A stretch of DNA of 64,000 nucleotides from positions 86,150 to 150,149 of the forward strand of contig JAGHQL010000046.1 of NCBI GenBank assembly GCA_020080175.1, in the 5' to 3' direction. The notes under the pieces were generated by a model that had not been told where the DNA came from, did not search any database, and saw only the letters and a program-made list of their open reading frames with translations. The stretch is from Glutinoglossum americanum. Lineage: Eukaryota; Ascomycota; Geoglossomycetes; Geoglossales; Geoglossaceae. Of this stretch, positions 10,270 through 24,246 are shown in pieces. The position numbers and the translations under genes are program-made. Numbering within the stretch: the stretch's first letter is position 1; each line of letters begins with the position of its first letter.

Positions 10270-13200
10270 TTAGAAGGGCGGAGCTTTCTTGTCAAGGGTT
10301 GTATCAGCAGCCTTTGCCGCGCCATCAGAAGCCGAGGGGGCTTCCAGTTGGCTTAACGTTCGGCTACTACTGCCGTATCTCCAGCCCTGCGAAATTATGG
10401 CTGGCTCATTTTCACTGTTGTTTCTCCTCGGCGACTTCCTGGCGGTGCCCAACCCATTTTCAACTCGAGGCGGGATGGCGGTCTTGGGGGAAATCTGCTT
10501 TGCATCTGTCGTCAAAGCTTCGGCATTGGCGTTCGTTGCGGTGACTTGTGTGTCTAATCTATTCTTCGGCTTGTGAGAAGGGATACGCCTAAGATCTTTC
10601 ATGGCAAACTTTGCTATCTCTTGACCGTCCTGCTGGAGATTTGGCATGGGTATGGTCGGTTGGTAAAGATACTGCTCGAGCATATCCTTTAGGGTTGCGG
10701 CCTTGACGGGCTTGGCGAGATAGTTGTTCATTCCTGCCTCGAGACACTTCTCCCGGTCGCCTCTGGAAACCACAATTCTCCGTTAGCAATGTCTTCAGAG
10801 CCGCGGCGGATATTGTTTAAGCATTAACCGCATGCTTGCGCTTCCCGATGATCTGGATTTCCTGCTCTTTGGGGGAATTGCTGGCCAGCTTGCGGGGGCT
10901 GTGAATGTCTGGGCCTGCTCGCTGGATCTCCGATAGCGAGAGGTTACGCCCACTTCGGGAGTTTCTCTAAAGGAAATGAAAATTCTTTACATACCGGATG
11001 GCTGAAGCTGTCATAGCGATGACGCTGGCTGCCGTTAGAACATGAGCCTCTAGGCGTAAAGGGAAGGGGCGCTTACAGGACTCTCCGGACAGCAGGATCC
11101 TTGTCTTTTCGAATGACCTTCGTCGCCTCGTAGCCATCGAGAATAGGCATTTGAACCTGGAGAAGGGTCCGTCAAAACTACGCTTCAGAGACCTTTGTGG
11201 AACTGCTTACATCCATCAGTACTAGGTGATATGGGCGTCCTTCCTTAGCCTCTATTCGTAACGCCTCTACCGCCTCTAGTCCATTTTCGAAAGCGTCAAC
11301 CCGAAACCCGAGCTTCTTCACAAACGAGAGTGCTATTTTCTGGTTGATTGGATTATCCTCTGCGATGCATATTCGAATCTGATCTCGGGGTACTCGGGAC
11401 AGGTCAACAAAGCTTGGGGACGATGGAACTGAGATCGCTTCCGTAGCGCGGGGCGAATAAATGGCCATCGGATCGGGTTGTCTTGTCGAGATCTCATCAC
11501 TACCAGCTGTAGTCTCCATAGACCCTTTAGTAAATGTCAACGTGAAGTAAACAGTGGTGCCAACGCCTTCTGTTGATTTCATCCAGATTCTCCCACCCAT
11601 GACATTCTCAATCAGAGATTTGCAAATGCCTAGTCAAATCTCAGCTATCATGCCCATATTCAGAGGGCCGGGTTAAAAACACTTACTGAGCCCAAGGCCA
11701 GTTCCACCGAATCTCCTAGCAGTTGACGAGTCCGCCTGGCTGAAGGGAAGAAACAGGCGTTTCAGCTGATCCTGGCTAATACCTATGCCGGTGTCTGCGA
11801 TGGAGGTGGTTACTTGGATAGTATCTCTGGTCTCCCATTCAGTCGTTGAACATATAGTGACAGATCCGCTGGGTGTGAATTTGTATGAGTTACTGAGGAG
11901 ATTCTGGGATACGTCAGCAATAGGAATAATGGAAGAGGTGTAGGATCGCAGACCATCAAGATTTGGCGTAGTCTATAGAAGTCACCAACCACCACGAGTC
12001 CTGGGGGGAGACTAAGCTCTTCGATTACATCAAGTTGCGTATCGTGGTGGGTATACGCTAGAGCCCTGATCGTTTCACGAATCGCATCTTCGAGGTTAAA
12101 AGTACTAAGGGTAACCCTAACCTTGCCCGCCTCAAGTTTGGAAAAGTCCAAGATATCGTTGATCACTGTCAATAGCGTGTCCGCACAGACTCGGATCGAA
12201 TCAGCAAATTCCTGCTGTTCGCTCGACATTTTCGTAGCTTTCAGCAATTCGGACATTCCAATGACTCCGTTGAGGGGAGTTCGCAGCTCATGGCTCACAT
12301 TGGCCAGAAACATCGACTTGGCCTTGGAAGCTTCCTCCTTCAATTTCATATTTCTATGGGCCTCTGCCTCAGCCACCTTCGCTTTAGCTTCTGCGTCCCT
12401 AGCCTTTGCAAGCGCTCGCTTTTGGGATTCTATCATCGATACGTTCGAAGCCGAAACTTTACGGATGCGCTTAAATAGCAAGGCATTGGCGATGCTGATG
12501 CCAATCTGGTTTGATAGAAGCTGGAGAACAGTGAGGTTCCGGTCTGTGAAGGAATTGGGCTGGCCTTCCAAGTATAGTACTCCGACCAAGGAGCTACCTC
12601 CGTGGATAATGGGCAAAGCAATAATAGACTTGCCTGCCCTGTTCTTAGCCAACCAAGGCTCGGGAACATTGCTGAAACGCTCATCCTCGATGAGGTTGTG
12701 GAGAAAAACAACTTCCCGAAACCGTATCGCGTACAGCACAGTCTGTTGCGATACCTGGTCCTCGACGTCTGAAAAGGGCCGGCCGGGAATGAAAGAAGTC
12801 ACGCCATTTTCTGCGTCACCATATGCGGCAATGCTCCAACCGGTATCTTCATCTTCGACGATAATAGCGGCGAAGTCGGCCTGTCCTCCTGTAGATTCAA
12901 GGATAATCTCGCACATCTTCGCTAGAAGCCGATCGATATCAACTTCGGAGGAAATAACCTGGCTGGAGGTAAGAATACTCGCTAGATCAATCATATCTAG
13001 GTTCGCAGAAGGAGGTAGCCCGGAGCTGGATCCCTTGCCATGGTCGGGTGATTGCGCAGGTGAAAGCCAGGCTCGGGTTCTGTCTTGGCTGCACTCATTG
13101 CCAAAGTCCAGCGTCCGTTGTGGGTCGTTTTCGTCCGTGTCTAGTCGGAATTGTGCGTTCGACGAATCTCCTAGAAAGTCTGTCTGACAAGCTGCGTCGG

Positions 13201-16200
13201 CTCTCCTGAAGTAAGTAAAACCCTTTAGCAGGCGCTCGTGCTTCTTGGAGACATGGCCTGCTTTGCCGCTGGCGCCGATCTGATGGTAGGTGGCTATGGA
13301 ATCCTCGATGAAGTTTCGGGCAGCCCGCCGCGATCCTCGCCGAAGACAAAACTCTCCCATCAGCTCATTAGTCAGAGCTTCTTCAACTAGGAAGCTGTGC
13401 ATCTGGGCGTGGTCGAGGGCAGCTTCATAACTCCTCAATGAGCTACCATAGTCTCCAACCACCTCGCTCAACTCCGCATTTAGTAGTTCTGACCACATGA
13501 AGTAGTTGATGTTATTGACGGCCTGCCAATCTTCAATTTCCTTCTTGTATTTTCGGATCCTAGCTATGGCCTCTATAGCAGACTGCTGGTCGGCTGTCGG
13601 TTGATCTCGCCGAAGCACAGCGAGTAAGGATAGGGAGAGGTACTGTGACGGTGGATAAGCATTAGCGAACTTATTTTCTCCGACCTGGGTAAGAGGCGCA
13701 GGGGGAAGTGGGGACTCACAAACAACAAGAATCTTGTGGACCTTAATGAGAAAAGGAGATCCAAGTTCTGAATGCACTGGCTGCCACATTCGATAGCGCG
13801 GTCATAATGCCCATAGAGGTATAAAGGGGCTATTGCAAAACTGAAATACGTGAATAGGGGTCTATCACCGTTCGAAGACACCTCCTCATCAGAGATTTTC
13901 CTGATGTATTTTTGGGAATCGTGAGTTTCGTCTGAGAGGATTTCCAGTGGTGAGAGTATTTGGGTCTTGCCCATTAAGGCCTTTGCCGTTTGCCAAACTG
14001 AGATAACTATTGTTCCGCCGCGAGTGTCATCGGACCAAGCCGGGGCCTCCTCTGTGACGTAAGCGCAGAAAGATTCAATATCCTCCAAATCTTCCACACA
14101 GTAGAACTTGGTCATTGCCGTCGCTCCGAGGGAGATAAGAGTCAGTGTCCTATCTCCAGCCATTACACTATTCTCTGTAGCAGTTTCCAGTTGAGGGATT
14201 GTATCTCGGATATGGTCCCGAAGATGGCCTACGAAAATTGGATATATGGTGCCCCCTCGCCCGCTTGTGTGAGGATCGTGTGATCTATCAATCAAATATA
14301 ACGATATTTCTCCCATCTCAGTGGCGAACTGAATCATACTGAACCTGGTCACTGCTATCATAGCTAGGTGAGTGTATCCTACACCGGCTTGAACGAATGC
14401 GCCACGGTCAAGGTGCAAGCTCACAAGCTCGAGCGCCAAGCTATAAAACAATAGGGAGTCGGACCAATAGCAACCGCTAACCATCTCCACGAGAACCGCT
14501 CCGATGGCTACTAGTACCGGATCATCGCCTCGAGGTGCCTGTAACAGCTCCGCACGGTCGATGGTTTGCAGCCTATGACGGAGCTTATGAAATGCATCAT
14601 CGCACTCTTCCCAGGTAATATCCTCCCTGATCTGGAGCCCAAGGGTTGACAAGCATTGCCTTAGGGATTGCACGCATCCAAAATAGTCGCGTCGTTGAGC
14701 GAAGAGACGGCTTTGGAGAACCCATGATGGGGCTTTATCGACCGGCGTTTTGGCCTCGCTGAAAGTGACTTGAAGGATTGAAAGGGCCTCATGAAGGTGT
14801 CCCTGATACCAGTAGCATTCTGCAGCTCGAATGAATAGTTGTAGCGTCTCATTATAATAGACATCAGGGAGCCCATCCGTCCATGGATCTGGTTGTAGGA
14901 GCTGTATGCAGTATCGATAATAGTTGATTGCCGCATGACGCGCTCCGCTCTCACTGGCCTTCTGCGCGGCCTGAAATAACAAATCCCTAAACTCTTTCCT
15001 GGCAGAATATCGCTTTAAAATAAGGGGGACAGCTTGGCACACATGATCGCTTCGAACATATATATCCTTTTCGTCTGGGTAGTATTTCATCATTACCTGA
15101 GCGACGATGAGGTGCATCTTTTGGATGTTCTGACACTCCCGGAGCGATGCAGCGGCTTGAACATATCGGTCATGTGCAAAGCGGAATATGTCGTCCTCAT
15201 TAGTGGCCAATATAACATAGGATTGTAGGGCACACTGCAATCCGCCAACGGCATCCTCATGCGATAGATTGACAAGTTTGCCCCCACAACCCGACATTGG
15301 TTGAGTACTGCCATCATCGTAGTAGTCAAATTCTCCGCTCAGCAGTTTCTGGACCAAGCTGAATGAAAAGGAGGTTCCGAGCAGAGAAGACCAAGCCAGA
15401 ATCGATGTAGCTGAGCTGGGAAGCTCCTGAAGCCTCTTTGTGATGAAATCGGTGTTAAGGACTTCCGCATAGTTCGGGGTCTCAAACTCTTTAAAGACAC
15501 GGTCCAAATCGTACATCCATGAACTTGACTTCCAGTCGTACCATAAAGCACTTTTGCGGTGGCAGGTATCGAGCATCTCGCGCATGTAGAAAGGATTTCC
15601 TTGTGTCTTTTCTTGAAGAACAGCGGCAAGGGGAATGGCGTATTCCCTGGGTCGATAGAGCGTCGCTGCTACATAGTCCACAATGTTTTCTTCATTTAGC
15701 GGAGGCAGTTTGATCTTCGTAATCGTAGCATTCTCGGATTCAAGAACCAACCGGACTTTCTCCCCTAAAATTTCCCGCTCCCGGTAGGTGACTATCAGGA
15801 CAAGCCGTATCTTCGAATTAACTATGTTAGAGATAAGCTCAAGACTCTCTTCGTCAGCAAACTGCAAGTCGTCTAGACAGAGACAGATAAATTTATGTTG
15901 GGCGAAAAGCCTCAAGACTTCCAAGAATGTGTTCATAAACCTCAGTGATCTGGTTGAGGATCCTCCGCGGAGAAATTCCGACGCGGGTCGGGAGCCAGAA
16001 TTCGCATTGAAGATACTGCTCCTGAGGCTTGAAGGTGAGGATTCTCTCCGCTTGAGCTCTACAACCGAGGACTTCCTAGAAGAGTAATGGTGTGTGCTAA
16101 TTGAGTTTGATTTACTCAAGCCGGTGGGTTGGCCGAGCAGAAATTCTGGTAAATCCAGCATGCGGTGCAGAACTGCCCAGTGGGGTCTCACATAAGATCT

Positions 16201-18150
16201 AACTGTTTGGTGAAATTCTGTGGTTACTTCACTTTCTGAGAATAGCTGTTTGAAAAGGCTAGAGAGTAACCTCAAGACTGGGCCGAAAGGGGTCTTCTGT
16301 GCTTGATCGAACTTTGCAGATGCGAAGTAACCATGGCGCCGTGCTTCTACTGAGATGCTCCGGGAAAGGGTGGACTTTCCCATGCCACCTGCCCCAGCTA
16401 TGCTAACCACTTCACAACGGCCACTTTGCCGAAGCTTCTGGCTATTGCGTCTCCGAGCCAAGGAATCTCGGCTGTGGCTGGGATGCCTGTGCAAATCTAC
16501 TACGCCTTCGGTATCCGCACTTTCCCCTCTTGTTCGAGAGAGCTTGTTATTCGAGGAGGTTTGACCAGAGGAGGAATCACCATTGCCTTCTGGAATCGAC
16601 CCGAGGTGATTCGCTGTACTAGCAGAACCTTGAGCTTGTCCGGTGTTTGACCTCGACCCGGCTTCACCGCCGTGGGAACTTGCACCGTCGCTTGATCCAT
16701 CGCCGTTGTCAAGTCGCCCTTCAGAGACGGATGAATTGGAGCCAATGCTGAATAAACTATTTTTCTGGGGATTGGACGCACCATTAGCAACACCACTGGT
16801 TGCGCTATGTCGTTTTGAGACTTTCTCAATTACCCTGACGATTTTGTCGTGTTCTTCTTTACGTCCAATCATCGACGAGGGCAGGCAGAAGGTTGACGAC
16901 ACGTCACGGATTCCAACTTTGAAGTTTTGAAGTCCCTCGGAGTTCCCGTCAGCGAGTAGCTTCTGAACCTCGAGAAGATCGCGCTTCAAGCCACTGGTTG
17001 AGTGATATCGCTCGTCAATCTGTTTCATAGTCATCTTCTGGATAATTTGGCTTAAGCAAAGTGGTATATCTAGTCTCTTTGAACAAACTGGCGGAATACG
17101 GCGGGCCAGGACACTTTGGACAATCTCCATGGGTGTCTCACCCTCAAAGGGCCACTGTCGGGTAAGCAATATCCAAAGGAGGACACCTAGACTATATATG
17201 TCTGTTCGGCTGTCTGGGTCGGCTTGCATGCGGCCAGTCATCTCTGGAGCGATATACTGAAGTTTATTGCTGGCGCCGACTTCTTTAGACAAAGTAGACC
17301 AGCCCTTGCTTGTAAGATAGTGCTCAAATGAGCGTGCTCCAGAGCCGAAATTGACAAGCTTCACGAGCGAGGTTTGGGCGTTAAAGTGAAATGCATCTCC
17401 ACGTAATTCTCCGTGCACAATGCCTTGTCCATGGTGGAGGAGTTCTAGGCACTCGCAGGCACCTATTGCAAAATCCAGGAAAAGAGGCAGTGGAATCTCT
17501 CCCAGAAATTGAGACGTGCTGCGCCCATGCCCAGACAGTCTTGTAGGTCCGAACCAGGCCGGGCCGAAGTTGATTAACTCTTGTAGATAGTTGGGACCAG
17601 GAGACTCAAATATTGAGACTACGATCAGGCCGTGGTCTCCTTGGTGGCTCGATAGGAGAATAAGGTCAATAGGTTTCACTATGTGCTTGCAGTCGGGGTC
17701 TGATGTTTGTGAAATCGACTTGCAGAGATGGTATTCACGCTCCAAGCGGAGTGCCCGAGTGGAAATGCTAGCAAAAACCCGTAGACTGCCCTCTTTTAAC
17801 GGCAAGCTAGCATCGCTACCATCATCGCTTGTTGGGTGAGGGAACGAAGATCTAGAGTGAAGACGTGGAGAATCTTTGTTAGAGTTAGACTTTGTTGCCT
17901 CTGAGGATGAAGCGGTTGACAGTGCATCAGGTTCGGCGTCGCGTACACCATATATGTACCAGTTGTTGTAGCTCTAGACAGACAGATATTAGCTACTACT
18001 AGAAAAGTCTAGTCGACGAAAAGGGAATCTTACAGAGTGTAGAGGAGTATGAGTTTCATCCCAAGTATACCCGGGAATTTGCGCGAGCCGCTCGAACAAC
18101 CGTGGGGGAGGGCTTGGATATTCTTCCACGTTGCTGTTGCCGTCCTCCAT
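10270..18150 (-). CDS. Group X hybrid histidine kinase (pseudokinase-AAA-GAF-HK-REC)
   Basis: 2432 aa from eight exons: 18150-18034, 17973-13720, 13642-11954, 11903-11687, 11629-11211, 11156-11077, 11024-10995, 10762-10270; all phases agree. Order: an N-terminal Ser/Thr-kinase-like domain (about 96-390) in which the catalytic loop reads HGELR (about 226) and the DFG position reads NFGSG (about 247), so it is probably inactive, although APE is kept; an AAA/NACHT-like ATPase with Walker [10 protein letters not shown] (about 566-574); a long helical region; GAF (about 1690-1848); a coiled coil; HisKA with SHELRTP (His about 1908); HATPase with a G box (FGGTGLGLS); and a receiver with acceptor Asp 2232 and Lys about 2286 (LAKPVK). 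This is the fungal group X architecture: a cytosolic sensor that passes phosphate from His to Asp and then to an HPt protein, feeding stress MAPK control. The intron at 11953 uses a weak GTCTGC donor. The 58-nt first intron splits a short leader exon. Confidence 0.95.
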
Positions 18151-19342
18151 TCTGGGCTCTTATGTGTTGAGGGAATGAATGCGCGTTATGTTCATGGTCA
18201 GGGCCGAGTGCCCACCACGGTAATGTGATATTAAATTTTGAACCAGTAGTCCACTGCGATAAGCTCTGAACTAGAAGAACGAGACGAGAATAGATATATG
18301 TAGTTAGGATATAACGCTAGATCTTTTGCCGTACGGTCTCAGCTGAACCAGTACCGAGAGAGTCCACGATTATAATGGCGCAGCTGCAAGACTTGGCACC
18401 AAGAATTATCTCTATGCGATGCAATGGATTAGAAATCTAGAGTCCGTTTAAGGAGTGGGTCCAGGACCTGGAGAAATGCACGACCGCTCAAACTGGCCGG
18501 ATGCGCTTTGTTATTGGTCGGCCTTTCCTATCTCAAATCTCGAATGCGATATCGTGTCTGGTGGTGTTGGTGTTCACTTTCGGTAGTGGCGCAATGATGC
18601 GTGGGGCTCTGCTCACAGGCAGCCGCCTAGGATAAAAGTTAGTTGCGCTGGCCACCCGCAATGATGCATAAAACTAATTAGCCCCAACATGTACCTATGC
18701 ACGAGTACTGCCGTTGTGTTACACAACACTCAAGTTCACAACGTCATGCTCTCTATTTTTGGTAACGTCTCTACCTCTAGGTCGGGATACAGGAGAATGT
18801 TAGAATAGTCTATGCTTCACCAAGTGAGCTTGAGATCGCTAGATGAAAGTTGATCCGTAGGCGGCAAATAACTCTAGGAGCTGGAGCAGAAAATAATCGC
18901 TATACGGTGGGCTTTTATCGAATGAACAATGATAGTTATCGTGATTCCTATCCATATTTTTATCTCTACCGACGTGAGTGATTCCAAGGGACCAAAAGCA
19001 AGACAACACCATAGGAAACAGGGGAAACCTATGTCGAGAGGGGGGAATAATGGGGAGCCCCTTGTGGGTGAAAAAGGAGTATCCGGTGGCCCCAGCTGTG
19101 CACATTTTTGAATTTAGAGAACAGGATTAGAAAGGTATATAAGACCACAGGCCATGGGCTCAAATTCTCGCAATGCAAACCTAGGATTTGAATGAAAAGC
19201 ATTCCCATGGAAAAAAAGGAGAAAAAAAGGGAGGGGCCCTGACTTCTAGCCATCGCCGTTTCCTTTAGTGGAAAGTCTAAATAGATACAGAAAGACTAAA
19301 ACTATAGACTCGCATTAAATACCCGGCAAGAGAAAGGCCTAT
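18151..19342. other. Intergenic region between the histidine kinase start and the transporter end
   Basis: It contains the histidine kinase promoter side (just above 18150) and the 3' side of the transporter gene. No coding sequence, RNA gene or repeat could be supported; short frames here carry no recognisable feature. Confidence 0.5.
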
Positions 19343-20930
19343 TTAGGAGCCGTTTCCGCCCCAAAGAGAACCAAAGAACCCTGCCGCGTCCTTTGGTTGT
19401 TTCTCATCTTCTGCTGTGACATAGTCATAGTAACGGGTGTTGGAAAGCGCAATGGTGAGGATGAAGAATCCCAAACACACGGTAGTGAAGACGAGTATCC
19501 TGCGCACCACAGGGCGGCGATTGCCGTACTCTGACCATGCCATGCTCCTCTCGCGAAAGAATTCCTTGAGCTTTTCGCCGCCAAGTTTGTAATGGACGAG
19601 GCCTCCGAGGGCAATACTATATCCAAAGACTTGTAGGCCAGTGATGGTAGTCCCCCATATGAGGATGGATGCTAGGACAAGGAGGACATCTTTGAGGACT
19701 CCGCAGAGTGTTAGAACAAGGGATGAGGTTTTGCCAATCTTTGTGAAATTACTGTCAGTCAAATTCTCTTCTTCAGTGGGATTGAACATACCAAAAATAC
19801 GGCAGACACGTTGAGAAGGAACGCAACCAATGCGTTGGCAAATAGTGTCCCCAGACCGAGATTTAGGAAATCGCTCATATGTACCCTGGGAACCTCGAAA
19901 ACCAGGCTAACGCAGAAGTTCATAATGGTGCAGACGGGTGCAAAGTAGTAGAGGGATACTAGAGGATCCATTTTGTATTCAGATCCATTCAGCAGTTTCT
20001 GGACCATGACTAAACGGGTAGCTTCGAATGCTATGCCTCCGCATTGGAAGAGAAATCCTATCAGATGGAATTTGATCTCGCCAAATGAAGCAATAACCAC
20101 ACCGATAACGATAAAAGATACATTGAAGAGTAACTTCATGTTGATCGAATCTGCCCCCAAGAGCCAGCCCGCGAGGAGGACAGCTACGGGGGTCGTTGCC
20201 TGATGAGATGCTCTGATTAAAGCGTGTTGGTAATGGGAGAAGGCGCTTTTATCTTACCTTTAACATCTGGATAAATGCCACACTCAGGTATAGGTAAGTG
20301 AGGTTACCACAAATCAGGCTCAAGCTGAAACACAGCCCGATGGGGACAATCGCTCTGAGGTAAACGCGACCGGTCATCTTGACTGTTTTCCGTCCATCGA
20401 GAAGAGTTGTCGTTCGCGCAAGGAGTTGCGTTGCGATTGTGGCAAAGAGTAGATGCCATGTGGTCAAGATTATAGCTGTAGCGCCAAATCATTAGAATTT
20501 ATCGGGAGGGGAGGTCTAACGAAAGAGAGGCATACGGAAACCTATTGCGTGAGATATTAGCTGATTACCGCCTCCATCTGGGATAGGGTGAGGATAGACT
20601 CACGGAAATTAGCAGAATCTAGAATCCATTTGTTGAAGAGAATCACACTCGAGCTCATTGTTATCCATATTCTGAACAAGAAGGTCCGAGGTTAGTTACA
20701 CTTGGGAAAACCCATTGCGCTGGCTCTGGGTTGAGAGGTCCTCCAGAGCAATTTGCCCCGTTCGAAACCCAAGGTCTTTTAACTTACACCACGTAAAAAG
20801 CTGCCGGCAGCGATGACCTCTGCGCTGTTGATCTCTCAGCTGCTGGGTTGACAACCGGAAGCACCTGTGGGGGTTCTTGAGGTGATCTGATCTCATCCTG
20901 AGACGACCGTACTTTTTCTTCGATACCCAT
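19343..20930 (-). CDS. Sugar-phosphate / nucleotide-sugar transporter (TPT/SLC35 family)
   Basis: 412 aa from six exons: 20930-20788, 20671-20604, 20541-20536 (6 nt), 20475-20258, 20199-19792, 19738-19343; phases agree throughout. The protein has about ten hydrophobic helices of the drug/metabolite-transporter fold. Recognisable blocks are VILFNKWIL, PIILTTWHLLFAT, YLYLSVAFIQMLKATTPVAV, GEIKFHLIGFLFQCGG and FLIGKTSSLVLTLCGVLKD, the last carrying the conserved Lys pair of the KT/TPT subgroup. These proteins exchange phosphorylated sugars or nucleotide sugars across Golgi, ER or plastid membranes; in fungi the likely site is Golgi or ER. Substrate is unknown. It is divergent from the UDP-galactopyranose mutase gene, which is suggestive but not proof of a shared pathway. 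The 6-nt microexon adds Arg-Phe before PIILTTWH; skipping it keeps frame. Confidence 0.9.
20536..20541 (-). other. 6-nt microexon in the transporter gene
   Basis: The exon reads GTTTCC, flanked by an acceptor (GCAATAG) and a donor (GTATGC). Included, the junction reads ANF-RF-PIILTTWH, as expected in this family; excluded, it reads ANF-PIILTTWH, still in frame. Confidence 0.75.
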
Positions 20931-21413
20931 GACGACTTATGAACCGACGTGAAAAAGACGTGGCTTCTGCAATAGCAAGATGGAGAAGTATGTCGGTAGT
21001 AGCGAGAGATTTTGGGGCAAGACTCGGGACAAAAATAACGGTCTTTCTAACGAACGACAGCTAATATGGGACGTATTGGATGTTGATGGGTCTTTGATGT
21101 GGATTAAGTTGGTTGCCCCTATGGTGGTTATTGCGGAATACCGCTTATGCTTAGTGGAGGCAGATCTGCAAGTAAGCTTGGTGCCACGATCAGATATGTC
21201 GGGTCGAGATTGGTTGGAGCGATTCCGCGCTAAAATTAAATGTGAACTGAGTGGCACAAGTGTTTGAATATTGAATCCTAATGTGCTCCCTACTCTGCAC
21301 AACCTGTTGAGAAAAGTTGCCGGATAGTCACCTAAAGTGTTCATCACTGTTATCTACCGATTCCTTTGTTCATATACACCGAACCTGTGTACAACACTCT
21401 ACTTAGTGGCACG
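20931..21413. promoter_or_regulatory. Divergent promoter region, transporter / UDP-galactopyranose mutase
   Basis: 483 bp separate the two divergent start codons. A 95-codon + frame at 20980-21267 crosses it but has no recognisable feature and is taken as chance. No specific binding site was identified. Confidence 0.5.
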
Positions 21414-23269
<1,856 letters not shown>

Positions 23270-24246
23270 GGGGTGCTGGAAAATATGGTGGTTATACCCT
23301 GTTATCTTTAGCGGTGGAAAATAGAATTGCCCTGGTTTAATAGATTGGTGGTTTTTTTTTCCTGGTTCTAGTACTCTTCCGCCATTTTTAGGTTCTTCAA
23401 AAAAAAAACCTTTTCCCTTCTTATCCATGCACCAGAATTAGATGATTGAAGGTAACCCCAAGATACCTTGTCATTTAGCACCTCTGATGTATTTTTTTTT
23501 TCCCGCTTCCGCCTCAGCCTAGCAATGACACTGGAGGCTTAGATTCTAGACAATAGATTCAGAATTACAAAGGAACAGGACGTAGAAAGTTGAGTCATGT
23601 GTCAGTCTAATAGGCTTGTGCTCGGAACTGCTATCTATTTTCAGGGATATAATTAAGATCACCGTTTTTGTTAACGAAGTAGAGTAAGGGCATTCTCATC
23701 TTGACTACGTGAAAAAGAGGGAAGGTTTAACTGGGGTACTTGAATAAATGTATCTTAAAGTTTATTTAGGTGGCGTTGATATTTGGGCAGCGTGTTAGAA
23801 GAGAACGGGTTTTAGGGAAATGGGAAAATAGACACGTGCTGCCCTCAGCTTTGAACTAGGTGAAACAAAGGAAAAAAGTTCAATCGCCAAAATGCTAAGT
23901 TGTTTGTTGTACTGCGCTGTGCCGTATTGAAGATTAAAGACATCAGTGGGGAAGCTTCACGGGAACAGAAAGCGACAAGGACAATGGGTGAAAGAAAATG
24001 TGGAGTTGTGACGAACCAACATAGATGTTCAAGTCATCTTAAGAAAAATGAAAATAAAAATATGATTCCCAAGCAATCCAGCCAGCATGACCTCTACAGA
24101 AAAAAAAAGGAAAATATGGCCCCTCCATTTCTGCATTTATTCCATTAAACAACTCCCATGCCGACTTAACGGACGCACCTCTCGCGTCTTGGGAACGGAA
24201 GGGGAAAGGGAAGATCTTAGAAAAGGATATAAGGAAGAACGGGGTT
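23270..24246. other. Convergent intergenic region
   Basis: It lies between the 3' ends of the UGM and PDK1 genes. A/T-rich runs, for example near 23350 and 23500, suit two 3' untranslated regions. An 82-codon frame at 23900-24148 has no recognisable feature. Confidence 0.5.

Noticed and set aside
12123-13187. 354-codon + strand frame
   Set aside because: Antisense to the GAF and HisKA exons of the histidine kinase, whose protein sequence is clearly real.
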